Origin: Sequoia sempervirens
Lineage: Eukaryota > Streptophyta > Pinopsida > Cupressales > Cupressaceae
DNA: 64,000 bases
Direction: 5' to 3'
Assembly: GCA_007258455.2 (NCBI GenBank)
Contig: VDFB02296628.1
Coordinates: 1-64,000, forward strand
Part shown: one piece after another, positions 11,345-22,999 of the stretch
How the letters are laid out: the number at the start of each line of letters is the position of its first letter
How positions within the stretch are numbered: position 1 is the first letter of the stretch
Notes under the pieces: generated by a model
Database searches by the model: none
Told to the model about the DNA's origin: nothing
Seen by the model: the letters and a program-made list of their open reading frames with translations, nothing else
Position numbers and translations under genes: made by a program

Positions 11345-13289
11345 TATGTCGTAGAAAAATGACCCCTTGTCATTTTCATGGCCTTTTAGGTCCTATTTCA
11401 TGGTGTTGGAAATATGTTTCTCTAATCTCATGTTGTAACATGGCTTGAACATGCATATTTAGGTACTAAAATTCAAATAGCGACGCCTTGTGAAGGTGTT
11501 TTGAAGTGTTGTAAAACATTTCTACACTCTTCTAGACTCTATTCATTACAATTCACCTAAAAATCACCTTTTCATCACTAAATAAGTCATATTTTGAAGT
11601 GTTGTAAAGTCTTCTAACAAGCTTTCATGCTTTTCTAGGGATAACTTCAATATTTACACCTTTCTCATGCTTTATTTGGTCCCTTTATGACCTCGTATGA
11701 CTTAATTAAGTGTATGTTTAAATATTACCCTGACAAATAACATTAAATACAACATATTTCCCAACACATATTTTTAGGTTCTAGGTGGGACCCATTCACC
11801 ATGGGTGGTGAATGAGTCCCCCTTGGCCCCAAATTCAAAATATTTTAAAATTCCTTTCAATATTTTTTTCAAAATCACTTGATGTTGGCCTGTGATGAGG
11901 TATGAATAGATACTAAGGCACTAAGAAATGTATAAATATGTGATTTTCACCTCATTTCAACCCCATTCATTCAAGTATTCATCAAGTTCAATTATCCACC
12001 TATTCACTCAAGCATTCAAGCATCTTGCAACATCAATTCAAGCACTATTCAAGCACTTTGAATTAGCCATTGACATTATTTCATAATTGCATTATCAAGG
12101 GTTTGGTAAGTGGATATCATTTGCATGTTATTACTTTATCTTTCTCTTGCATTTCATTGTATTATTAAGGGTTTGATTGCCAAAAGTGGGGTTTGACCAA
12201 GGCAAACCACTATTCACTAACCCTCAACCATTTTTCCCCTATTGCATGTTTGTTTGCAACATTTTATGTGCAGATTTGACAAGCTTTTAGGTGTTGGAGA
12301 TTGGTTTTCAAGTCAACTAGGTGCTTCAAGTCAACTCAAGTCTATTTCAAGATTGGAGAAGGTTTTCTGTCTGTTTCCAATAGAATTGACTTCGACAACT
12401 TGACAATCAGTGATTTCCATATCTGGTGTTGCAGAGTTGTCCCCTTATTTTTTAGAAATTTGGGAGAGGACTGATTTTCCACCAGTGGTGAATGAGTCCC
12501 ACCTTAGGACTTAAAATCTGGATTTTGTTAGATTCTGGATCCTGACAGTCAGAAACCAGCTTTTCGACACTTTTTCACCAGGAGGAGGATGAATTCACCA
12601 CCTTGGGAAAATGAGTCCCACTGTGAAGAATTAGTGACTTCAACTAGCATTCACAACATTCCAGACTCATTGCATTTTTCCTAGGTCAACTTTGATTTTA
12701 CCCATCTCTTTCTGTTCTACATATTTCATTCATTTACTTCACTATTTGCATATCACAATGTGTTTTCAAACATAGCTTTAATTTCACTTTTTCATTCATT
12801 TTTAGTCATTTAGATTAGTCAAGTGCATTTAGTTAACTTCATCTAGCCTAAACAATATTGCCTACATCATAATTTGAGTGAATCATAAGCATTTTTGGCC
12901 CTATCGGTCTCCTTTTAGATGAGAAACCCTAGAAGTGCAAGAGAAGTCTTAGGGTCCCAAAAATCTATCTTTCAAAGTCCTTAGTGAGCATCAAAAGGTG
13001 ACTTTTGGTGAAAGGTACACAACATTTTCCTCTTTCTAAATTTTCCTTTTGATTATTGTTTATGTCAAATTGGATTACTATTCCTTATTTACATTTTATA
13101 TCTTGCATTTTGGATTTTTTTATGGTCTTAAAGTTTCTCCCCAAAGTGAAATTTAGTTCATACCCTTGTCCTTGCATAGATAGGAAATTTTTTGATTCAT
13201 ACGTTGATTTGGCTCACCTAAGGGTTGATAGTCACTTCATTATTTGGATCTCATTTCCTTGAATGAATAAGAGAAATAGGGCATTTTCA
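11345..13289 (+). mobile_element. Shared LTR (1945 bp), 3' of one element and 5' of the next
   Basis: The first 1630 bp align with 5039-6642. The LTR then continues through CTTTTGGTGAAAGGTACACA and CTCCCCAAAGTG blocks that also occur in 1-974, and ends before a primer-binding-like site at 13293. It is preceded by a purine tract and followed by a primer site, so it serves two internal regions in tandem. It carries palindromic sites at 11787, 12468 and 12589 and a GACCAAGG hairpin at 12185-12212. Confidence 0.65.
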
Positions 13290-13292
13290 TTG

Positions 13293-13305
13293 TGGTGAAC
13301 CCCCT
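13293..13305 (+). other. Primer-binding-like site
   Basis: TGGTGAACCCCCT shares its first ten bases with the expected tRNA-Trp complement. It lies just after the LTR end. Confidence 0.4.
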
Positions 13306-13549
13306 TCTAGAATCAATTAAACTTAACCACCCATTTCTCTTTTTTTCACCACCTAAACATGAAATTCTAATAAAAAATCAAACTAATCAAAATGGACCAT
13401 ATTGTGCTTACCATAAACTATTCATACATCACACTAATAATTGTCGTGGTTTACAAAAATTATTAAAGAAATTTGAATCTCCTAAGAATCAAAATTTACT
13501 AAGTTATATAAAGATTTATCCATGCCATGTAATATTTGTAGGATCATAG
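13306..13549 (+). pseudogene. Short gag zinc-knuckle remnant
   Basis: The frame reads through PLLESIKLNHPFLFF to YCAYHKLFIHHTNNCRGLQ, a C-x2-H-x4-H-x4-C knuckle as in the gag at 7339-9116, then LQKLLKKF. It starts almost at the primer site, so nearly all of the N-terminal gag is deleted. The second element of the tandem pair is thus internally deleted. Confidence 0.5.
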
Positions 13550-14529
13550 CATACTCACTATTGCATGTTTTGAATTCATTACAAATCATCCTTTGTATTG
13601 AAAGGAGTTCATTCTCATCACTCATCTTGACTCATCCTTTTCTTGCACTTAGTTGAGGCAAGGGGTTAGATAACCTTGTCCTAGTTTGGCACTTGATGTT
13701 GTCCCTTTGGCTAGTTATCCAACTTTCACATATATACTAATCAAGATTGGGATGTAGGTAACCCACTATAGGCTAAATCGCATGTGTTATAATAGTTTTT
13801 TTTTTCCATGTTCTCTATGTGATTGGATGTCCGTAATGTGATCCCTTGTATTGTTCTACTTGGCATCTCTTCATGTGCATTCCTCTATTTGTAACTACAT
13901 TCAGATATATGTCGTAAACCTTTTATCTTTCCTTTACTTTCATTTTCCTTTTGGGGATGACACAAGGTGTTGAGACATTTAGGTCTCTTCCATGTTGACC
14001 CAAAATCTTTTCTTTATTTTTTCTCTATATGTGTCATTCTTCCAATTATATGAGTATTTTGGCAATGATGACATTTTTGGGCTCTATAATATCATGTAGG
14101 AAATACATAATGACCCCCAAATCTATGGACCCCCTATCTATTTGTAATTTAATTTTGGGGGAAACCCCTATAAATCATGAGATAGCTTCATTTAGAAATA
14201 TATGACTTAGCATAGGTCTTTCTAAATAATCTCTAATGTTTTCCTTATTATTTAGCATTGATAGTTTTGTACTTTAAAGTAATTTCTCATAGCATGGTAT
14301 TTAGCAATTTCTTTAAAGTGGGGGTTCATTAGGTATAAAATGGAGTTTACCAAAATAAATTGATCAAGCTGAAAAACCACTATACTTTTCCACCTAATAT
14401 AGTGTGATTTAGATGTGTGATATAGTGCAAATAACAATAAAAAACTAACCCTAACTATTATAGCAACTATGAGGATAGTTTTCAGAGGTTAAAATGATGT
14501 GTATCTTGCTACAAGAAACCTATTTCTAG
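13550..14529 (+). other. Internal 3' tail of the second element, no gene
   Basis: It matches 9940-10460 in places, including the TTCCATGTTGACCCAAAA unit at 13990 and the tail ending TTTAAAGTGGGGGTTCA at 14312-14328. That last phrase is a purine-tract-like end. No ORF is supported. Confidence 0.45.
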
Positions 14530-15882
14530 GGCACCAAGGACTCATTCGCCTTTAGTGGTGAATGGGTCCCCGTTAGGGTTTCTAAAACTGAGATATAGGT
14601 TATTTTCCTTGATGTCTGCACTCTCAGGTTCTCGATTGTCAGCTCTCGAAAACCTATAATAAATTCAATGGCTTCAATTCTTTGTTATTGCACTATGAAG
14701 GTTGACTTTGCAACTTGACAACTTTTATAATCTTGCTTCAAACTTCATCTCCACTTGATCTTCAACCTATAAATCTGCAAATACACATTAAAGAGGAAGG
14801 AAAAAATTGTTGATTGTTAGTGAATAGGGGTTTGCCTAAGTCAAACCCCTTGTAGGTAATTAAACCGAATGATGAAATAAGGAAATTGAAGCATGAAACA
14901 TGAAATATGTAATTGATGATACCTTGGATGTTTTTTTGGAATATAAATCTAAAAACTAACATGAAGTGGCCATGAAGAATATAGATCTTGATCCTTGAAT
15001 ATATGTGAAACAATGCTTACAATAGATCGTCAGTGCTACATTGAAAATCTTAGCTCAACAACATGTATGAATGCACTAGGCCTTTGTCATGATGAAATGA
15101 TCTTGAATTGCTGCAATAAACTCTTGATAATATTCCTTGAAATGTCTTATAATTTCTCTTGAAGTGCTCTATAATGCTCTCTTAAAGTTGCTAGGATGTC
15201 TCATAAACTTGCTAGGAGAAACAATGTGAGTTAACCCCTTATTTATACTAAATCAAGAGATTCACCCCAAAATTATAATAATTCAAGCTGAAACCAAATC
15301 TGGAAATGAATGTTATTAAAATCCCACTAGAATCAAATCCAAAAAGGCGGTCCTTATTAAGGAAGGACCTATTCACCACCTAGGGTGAATGGGTCCTAGC
15401 ACAAGTTTCCAAGACCACGCTTTTGGGGGGTGAAAGAACATCAAAACTCATGTTAAATTTCCAAAGAAAGGGGGGTCCTATAGAGGGAGGACCCATTCAC
15501 CACCTAGGGTAAGTGGGTCCTAGCAAAAATTTCTAGGACCTTGATTTTTTCCAATTAAATGTTATACAATTTAAATGTTGGGTGTAGGGGTACATCCTTG
15601 GAAGGTGTCACAAATAAGGATTAAATTTGAATTAAAGGGGATAATTAAGCTCACTTAACCACAATTTATTAATGAGAACCTAGATAAGTGTGAAAGTGTG
15701 TTACAACACTTTACAAAACCATAAATAAGGTATAAATTAAGTATATTTTATTAAAAGGGGCCTAAGATCATTGTGAAAATGTACAATGCATTACAACATT
15801 ATACCTAGGAAAAATTAGGTTAATTCAATGACAATTATTCTGAAATTAAGTAAGGAAAAGGGGTACCTTTTCCATTACTACA
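14530..15882 (-). mobile_element. LTR copy, second subfamily (minus strand)
   Basis: On the minus strand it begins TGTAGTAATGGAAAAGG at 15882 and matches 3755-5038 in order. The tract CTAAAGCTGGGGAAAAA lies just upstream (15883-15899, minus), so this is a 3' LTR of a minus-strand element. Palindromic sites lie at 14538, 15365 and 15488 and a hairpin at 14826-14850. The inner end is approximate. Confidence 0.6.
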
Positions 15883-16066
15883 TTTTTCCCCAGCTTTAGT
15901 GAGAGGATGATCCCATTTCAAACTCACACTAAAATAGACATCTAAGACACTTATGTATGCAACAATAACAAATCTATACATAATATATACATAATCATAC
16001 CCTGTCAAAGGCCAAGAAAGGTAAAGAAAAACAAAAGGATCAAGCACAATTGTCAAAGGCCAAAGG
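15883..16066 (-). other. Internal end of the minus-strand element
   Basis: Non-coding DNA upstream of the minus-strand purine tract. It is cut at about 16067, where the duplicated plus-strand segment begins. Confidence 0.35.
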
Positions 16067-17510
16067 AAAATCAAGTGAACTAACCCTCCATCAAGGTGTG
16101 TTTCTTGTCCATCTGGATTGAGTACTAGTGCCACCGTGTACATCATAATCTATCTCACTATGGGGGATTGTGAATATAGCAACATCAGAAACTCAATTTG
16201 TGCCCTCACGTGCTCATCATGAACTAGTCTACCAAGGCAGTACTGCATGTTAACCTTCCGCTAGTGAAATGACTAATCTCGAAGCACATCCAAATGTGAA
16301 GGCCTGTAATCTCATCTACTCAACATCTTCTCATTTCACTGATCACTCTCAAGCTAAAAGGAGGTAATATGGAATAGTAAGTGACAAATTACTCTCCTCT
16401 ACCTCTTTTAACCTATTTTCATCCATTTCTCTTAAGAGTTAACAAAATACTTTTCCTTTAAAACAACATAATGGGAGCTAGGGAACTCCATTTTCAATGT
16501 CGTTTGATGCATTGGAATCATCTTTTTGCACCTGACATCATCAATCATCTATCATTACGTTGCATGGTACTTGGAAATTCCCTGTGATATGATTGTTCCT
16601 TCTTTGACATGGCTAGATTGCTACCTTGATTCCACCTTCGTAAAGCAAGCAGAATCAAGGGAGGCACACATCAACCCTCAAATTTGATTTCTAGAAGTTA
16701 GATAAAAGTATTTTTGCACAATTAATGAATTTATGTTGCAGGATGCAGTTCCTAATGTTGTGGTTTTATAGATAATTACATTGGGGGCTTCATTCTCCCG
16801 CCTTTTGAATGAATATCCTTTTGTGCAATAAAGTGTACTCTTAAGAGTCCTTTAGCTTACATATGCATGTAGAGTCATATGGGCACTAAAGTGGGGGCTA
16901 AATGTGGCATAGAAAATTGGACACTCTTGGAAAGAGAGACAATTTCACGCTTAATTTAGGCCTACTTTTGAGTACCCTTGCATTAATTATTCTTCAATAC
17001 AACATGTATAGGTCCCTAAGACCCATTATTTTTTTATCTAAAGGCCCGTTTCACTTAAAAATCATACAAATCCCAACAAATAATACTTAATTCATTCATA
17101 TCTCAAAAACCCACCTCTAGAAACCACAAGTGGGACCAATTCGCCACCATGGGAAAATGAGTCCCCTTTGGTGGAACCCATTTGCCAAGGGTGGTGAATG
17201 AGTCCCTTTTGGGGAAAATTTCAAATTTGAGCAGGAATTTCATAGACTTAATACAATTTTTCAGTGGACGTCGGCCTCTTAAGTCTAAATAATAGGAAAA
17301 TTAGGGATTGATGCCTATAAATACACATTTTAGGTCATTTCTGACATCTCATAGTCAATTTTACAAAGCAAATTTTAAAGTCAAGTGTTGAGAATCTTCC
17401 ACCAGAAGTTTCATTAGCATTTTTACAGCAAAGTTGAAGATTTTGGACAATAAGATAGGGTTTTTTCAAGTCTTCAAGCTCACTTCTCATTCAAGATCCC
17501 ACATTGCAAA
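16067..17510 (+). repeat. 1.44-kb segment duplicated at 41657-43100
   Basis: From GAAAATCAAGTGAAC to CACATTGCAAAG the two segments are nearly identical, with scattered single-base changes. The segment joins 836 bp of internal 3' DNA, the purine tract (16889-16901) and the first 608 bp of an LTR. Both copies share the same left edge but have unrelated left flanks. Confidence 0.85.
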
Positions 17511-18513
17511 GATTTGATCATGGATTCCTATGGAAAATCATGGAGAAATCTAGGTTGAGGAGATGCATCTAGCCATCAAATCACATCTTATGACTTGTTT
17601 TCAAAGTCATTCCATCTTCCATTTTCTCTCTATCTTCATATTTAAGGTTTGTGTAACATTTGCATGCCATTTACATTCATTTGAGATGTTGTAGGGTTTC
17701 TTGGGATGAAGTTTTGTATCATTCAAATCAAATTTACTTATCTTATTCTAGCACATTAGAATAGTGTTTTTTCTTAAAATTTTCCTTGTCTTAGACACAC
17801 TTAGGGCTAGGGTTTTATGTAGATTTTATCTATTCAGGGTTTAATTATCAAATTAGGAGTTTGACCAAGGAAAACACCCCATTAGAAAACAAATTTAAAG
17901 CTTTTGGAGATTTAGATTCAGGTTTATGTCAAAAAGTGTTGTGCAAGTGACAAAGTGTAGATATGGAAGTTGAATTTTTAGAAAACAAGGAAAGGACCAA
18001 TTCACCATGGATAGAAAATGAGTCTCACTGGAGGTGTCTATTAGAACAAAGTACAGATTCTAGTACCCTTTTAGCATAAACATGATTTTAGGCAGAAATC
18101 TTGGTCTAAGACTGATTCGCCCAGGGTGGCGAATGAGTCCCAAACCGTCAAAAAGTAAACATTTCCAAAATTTTAGAGTATTTTCCAGTCTCCATTAGGT
18201 TTATAGGTGCACACATTCATTCTTGTAACTTTCCTTTTTGTTCTATTTGCATTTTTATTCATCCTTTTAGGTCTTTTGCAAAAAACACTATGTTTTCAAA
18301 CACTTCATATTTCTTAGCTTTTGCATAAATAATCAACCAATTTTATTAGTTTGTTGCATCTAGATCATTGCATTTAGGCATATTTCCATTGTACTTGCAT
18401 TAGTTTGAGCGAAGCACCTAGATTTTGTGTGGGATCTATCTCTTTCCTTTAGGTGAAAAACCCTAATTGAGCAAGAGAGTTATAGCATCCTACAACCAAA
18501 AATATTTGGTTCA
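16903..18513 (+). mobile_element. LTR (1611 bp) beginning TGTGGCATAG
   Basis: It follows the purine tract, begins TGTGGCATAGAAAATTGG and ends in TTTGGTTCA. Its length is close to the 1604-1630 bp of the LTRs at 5039 and 11345. Palindromic sites lie at 17131, 17174, 17994 and 18110, and a GACCAAGG hairpin at 17854-17880. No primer-binding site follows. The neighbour is a minus-strand fragment, so the right edge is a junction. Confidence 0.65.
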
Positions 18514-18538
18514 TTTTCATGGAATGTTCTTGTTTATG

Positions 18539-19575
18539 TTACGATGAGGGTATATAGTTATCATACATTGTTTTAGGTAAGTTTGGATTTTTATTTTCTA
18601 TGTTGTTTTCTTCTTTAGTTTGTAATCTAAGAACAATAGCACATCGTCTATGCCTACACTCTCTAGAACTTTGATTGCATTTCAATCTATTGTCAATTTT
18701 TGTTTGTGAAAAATTAGGTTTGTCAATCAAAGGTTCCTTTTGTTCCTTGGGAGGAATAGAAGAAACAAAAGGAGGTTTTTCAATTGCTTTCTCTTTGACT
18801 TTGTAAACTTGTTTCACTCTAGGAGCCTGGACAATGATATTTTTCATGTTATCTCGTGGTTTCTTGTAGGAAATTGCATAAGGTTTTTCTATAGGTTGTT
18901 CTTGCATATTCATAAGGGATTTTGGTCCAATCATTGCTTTTTCAAGGATTGGTGGTTCATTTATCGGTTGAGGCATGTTTTAAAGGGATAATTCTACTAT
19001 TTTCATTGCCTTGAAGTTTTGATATGATTTGAAAAAGAAGTCCTCATGAGGTATAATAGGTTCCATAGGCTCAGGCCAAAGTAAATCTAATGAAAAATTC
19101 CCTTGGGCCAAGGCAGGGTTAAATCCACTATGATGCACGTTAAAGATATCATTGCCAAATTGAAACTTTGGACATTTATGCACAATTGAAGCAAAGACAT
19201 TTAAGGAGTGAAGCCATGCATAGCCTATCTTAACATGAAATTGGTTTGATTGTCAAATAATGGAAAATGATACATTTAGTGTTTTCGGTCCAGCCCTTAA
19301 AGGGAGATATATTGAGCCCATCGTAAGGAAAGAAAAATCATTATAAATCTTGATCCATGCTTTCAGTTTTTATATATTTCTTGATATATTTTATTCACAT
19401 ATAAGAATTCTTTAGTGATCACATTCTCTCCACAAATGAGATCAATCAATATCCCATTAGTGGGTGTGTCATTAAGGGTGTGTGCAAGAAGTTGAGTCCA
19501 CTTTTTGGCCAAAAAGTGGAAGTGTTTCATCTGATTTTTAGCATTTGACACATTTGACCTTAAAATTTGAAGCAC
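18539..19575 (-). pseudogene. Minus-strand gag-pol linker and protease-like remnant
   Basis: Reading from 19575 down, NGILIDLICGENVITKEFL matches the plus-strand copy at 9210-9265. It is followed near 19180-18980 by FNPALAQGNFSL and PMEPIIPHEDFFF, which match FNPLSSKGNFSL and PMEPITPRKDFFL at 9525-9620. A 145-codon frame (18976-18539) of lysine- and proline-rich text such as YKKPRDNMKNIIVQAPRVKQ follows; plant gypsy polyproteins carry such linkers. No RT is seen. The fragment ends against the LTR at 18513. Confidence 0.55.
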
Positions 19576-20380
19576 TTAGAGATGAAATCTTTAAAAAAGT
19601 CACTAATCATAAAATGTAGTGCTCAGAGTCTAGTTTCCAAATATGTAATTTATTTCAATACTCAGATTGTACAAATTGAGTTTTAATAGGCATTTCTAAA
19701 AACCACTGTTTAAAAGTCATTTTTTTTTACCATACCATGCACATGTACGACATCCATATTTTGACTTAAATTAGCATATTTTTCTAAATCCTTTTGGGAT
19801 AAGTTTTATGACTCACTGAAGCTTGTTCTTGATATTTTTTTGTATTTTTTTATTGAATATATATTTTTTTTTGTTAAATTTTTATTAGGCAGATTTGTCG
19901 TTTTGAAAAATCGTCGTGTATGACATGTATAAAATGACCTAAACTTATCATTTTTTGATTTTTTTTAAATTGAAAAGAATTGTCTGAAGTTTGTTCTCGT
20001 GCAATCCGTTTGTCAAAATGTTATGTTGATCAAAAGTTATTAAAATAGTAAAAAACTCTGATATTGAAAGTTTATGGAACAATTTTATTAGAAATTAATT
20101 GAAAAATAGAAAAAATAATCCAATTGCAAAAAAAATTACATATTTAGAATCTGCATTGTTTCATCTAAAATGGGTTTTAATTTCGTCCGAAAATTCTACA
20201 AAAAAGGTCATCAGCCATATGTCCAAAGTTGGTATTTTTCTTTGACATTGTTAGGACCTTCAACTTGCAGGTCAAACCAAGTTGAAGGTTGAGGTTTAGA
20301 CTTCCAATGCTTTTCCTTAACCAAAAACCTAAGGAAAAACCCGACCATAATGCAAAAGGCAATTCAAATTTAAAAAAAAA
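19480..20380 (-). repeat. Internal retroelement segment, inverted copy of 2066-2960
   Basis: It is the reverse complement of the plus-strand segment described there, and joins cluster 2 of GGGATCCC boxes to the protease-like remnant. The order on the minus strand is boxes, spacer, then protease-like sequence. Confidence 0.7.
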
Positions 20381-20630
20381 CAGGATCCCGCTTATAAAAC
20401 AGGATCCCGTTTATTCATAAACGGGATCCCGTTTACTAATCGGGATCCCATTACGTTTGAACCACGTTTCGACCGTTGTCAGCGTAACAGGATCCCATTT
20501 CATAAACGATATCCTTTTCACTAAGCAACGGCTCCGACGTTCGAAGTCAGTGAACGGGATCTTGATTATGAAATGGGATCCCGATTCATTTGAAGCGGGA
20601 TCCTGTGTTATTAACAGGATCTCGTTTATA
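20381..20630 (-). repeat. Cluster 2 of GGGATCCC palindromic boxes
   Basis: Within 250 bp at least nine boxes follow the pattern AAACGGGATCCCGTTT. Seven contain GGATCC, at 20383, 20402, 20424, 20443, 20490, 20577 and 20598. The best, at 20421-20434, is a perfect palindrome ACGGGATCCCGT with A/T arms. Spacing is irregular (about 19-90 bp). Confidence 0.85.
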
Positions 20631-20897
20631 TGATTTAAATTCATTGTGCACAGGTTTTCTGAAGTTTGCAACTTGCATGTACGACCAAGAGCAATAAAAA
20701 TGAATGATTTTTCATAAGCTATTGTATTTACAGGTCATAACTTAATTTTTAAAGTGGAATTGTGGTAGTTTTTTACTTGTTTTGACGAACACAAGAGGAA
20801 GAATTTTGTCTTAATAGGTATTCAACTTCCAATTTGGATTGAATATTTTGAAGAATTTCACTATTAACATTCATTTGTGCTTGAGAATTTTATAATC

Positions 20898-22083
20898 ATG
20901 GGAGATAAAGCTCGTAATAAAAGAAGGAAGACATTGACTCCTCAAGAAGTTGAAGCAAATAGGGAAAAAGAGAGACAAAGACAAAGAGAAAGAAGAATGA
21001 GAATGAAATCAATGAATGATGGTGGAGCAACCAATTCAACAACTATTGAAGATGAAAACATTGAGGATACCATGGTTGTAGATGAAGTTAATTTGCAAGG
21101 AGTTGATTTGGAGAAGAATATGATTATACAAACAAGTCCTACTATGTCTTCAAATCCCTCTTTGAATGCTATGGAGAATGTTTCAATATGCACAAATCTA
21201 GGTACGTCTTCAAATCCACATGTTAGTGAAATGGTAAATTTGTATGTAGAAGTTTTACAAGATGTTGGACTTAATGATGTTGACATTGACTATATTCAGA
21301 GAGATGAAACTTTTATAGAATTTGTTGAAAACGAAAAAGAAAAATCTTTTGTTGCAAGTGAAAATCAAAATGGATCATTTTCTTACCTGTATTTTTGATG
21401 AAAATGAAAATGAAAATGAAAATGAAAATGAAAATGAAAATGAAAATAAAGATGAAAATGAAGATGAAAATGAAAATGAAAATGAAAATGAAGATGAAGA
21501 TGAAGATGAAAATGAAAATGAAGATGAAGATGAAAATGAAATGAAAAAAGAAATGAAAATGAAAACCGCTTTGTTGATGAAAATGAAGATGAAAATATAG
21601 AATGTGATGTTGAATTTAATGAAAATACTTTTTTAAAAATTGGAAGTGGTGTTTTCGATAATCTTCCTGGTCAAATTTCTTGGAGGCAAATAAGAACACA
21701 TGCAAATAGAATATACACCAAATTCTTTTATCGTAAAAAATTTGCATTTCAATGTCAATTAATGATGCAATTGATGAGAATGCAAAAAATGAGGAAAGTA
21801 ATGAATAGGTTAGGCTTTTATGTTAAACCAAAAAGAAAAGATCAATCATTAAAACATGCTATGTCTACTGTTGCTAGTGCCATTCAATTTATTGGGAAAA
21901 ATAGTCGATCTAAAGATAAAAACGCAGCAAGAAGAGCTATAACTACTGCTATAGTTAATAAAGAAACTTTAAATAAAAGAATGGTAAACAATATTAGTGA
22001 AGTTTTAAAAATACATCCTAAAACATTACTAAGAGCGGAAAAAAGAAGAGAAAGTATAGAAAATGATCCTATCAATCAAAAAC
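20898..22083 (+). pseudogene. Broken unknown ORF with basic start and acidic repeat
   Basis: I do not recognise this protein. From the ATG at 20898 it reads MGDKARNKRRKTLTPQEVEA and a run of Arg/Glu/Lys (RQRQRERRMRMK), which suggests a nuclear or DNA-binding start. Serine/asparagine-rich text follows, then a stop at 21396. The acidic Asn/Glu/Asp repeat (21397-21600) is open only in another frame. Beyond it, further frames read DNLPGQISWRQIRTHANRIY and then VASAIQFIGKNSRSKDKNAARRAI and EVLKIHPKTLLRAEKRR, a basic helical-looking domain. Coding ends near 22083, where unrelated minus-strand DNA starts. It may be a transposon-derived or captured gene. Frameshifts cluster at the repeat. Confidence 0.45.
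21397..21600 (+). repeat. Imperfect GAAAAT/GATGAA hexanucleotide array
   Basis: About 34 hexamers, mainly GAAAAT with GAAGAT variants, encode Glu-Asn/Glu-Asp in one frame. Length change at this array probably caused the frame breaks in the surrounding ORF. Confidence 0.9.
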
Positions 22084-22999
22084 TCGACACTCCTAGAGCG
22101 GTACTCAGACTAGCTCCATAAAAAACTCCTCCATCATCATCATCGTCTCTATGCTCCCCACTCGCTATTGCAAAAGCGTGCTGATCAAGGTCTCCTGCGA
22201 GTGTACTAAGGAACCTAATGTTGAGACCAGAGCTTGTTGATGTACAGGTGCAGGAATGGGAGGACCAGGAGCAACAACAAGGGGTTGCGCATGCACAGGG
22301 TATCGGGATCAACCCTTGCCCCTAATCTCTATTGTGGCATGCCGCCACCAACACCCTGAAATGATCTAAAATCAAAATAATTGGGATTTTGCCCCAAAAC
22401 AAACTCTACATACAGTTTTCTCAAAAAATATAATGGGAACTCCCAATTAGCATGTGGGGGACTATCAAAAACCATATACCATCAATCCCAAAAATGTGCA
22501 CTCATCTGTGGATGTATGCACCACCTCATGGATTTTCTAGATTTGTTGGGTGGAATGGGTTGTCGAGTAACAGGTCAAGAAAGTAGGGGGCTAGATGGGC
22601 TTTCGTTATTTTAAGGTCTAATATTTGTTTATAAGAGAGACCATCAGAATAAAATTGTCTCATTTGTTCTCTGTCTCGTCGATGCCTATCAAGATCAGAA
22701 TCGATCATCCTGATGGATCAACAACGTTTTGCATTGCAGATGCAAAACGTCTAACATGTGGAGGAATCAATGCTTGACTCTGCATAGCATTGATTTGATT
22801 TTGCAGGATGCAACTTGATCATTTATTTGTGCTCTCAAGCGAGCCTCCTCAGATGCGATAGGTGCTGGATGTGGCATATTAGGGGGAGGGGGAGGGGGAG
22901 GCGAGGGGGAGGTGGAGGTGGAGGTGGATGGGGGAGGGAGGCGGATCTGGCTGTGGCTGAGGTGGTGGATTGATGATATCATCAATGTTAAAATCATCC
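22084..22999 (-). pseudogene. Proline-rich ORF, copy A (minus strand)
   Basis: Starting at 22999 it reads MDDFNIDDIINPPPQPQPDP, then a Pro/Ser/His-rich stretch from GGTGGAGG-type DNA (22880-22950). After a frame change it reads EEARLRAQINDQV and, in a third frame, INAMQSQALIPPHVRRFASAMQ. The last phrase matches INIIQNEECVAPPVRMFASRMQ in copy B at 23711-24058. Further on, a 60-codon frame (22708-22526) reads SDLDRHRRDREQMRQFYSDG and suits the same protein. The function is unknown; a transposon-encoded accessory protein is possible. Confidence 0.5.
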
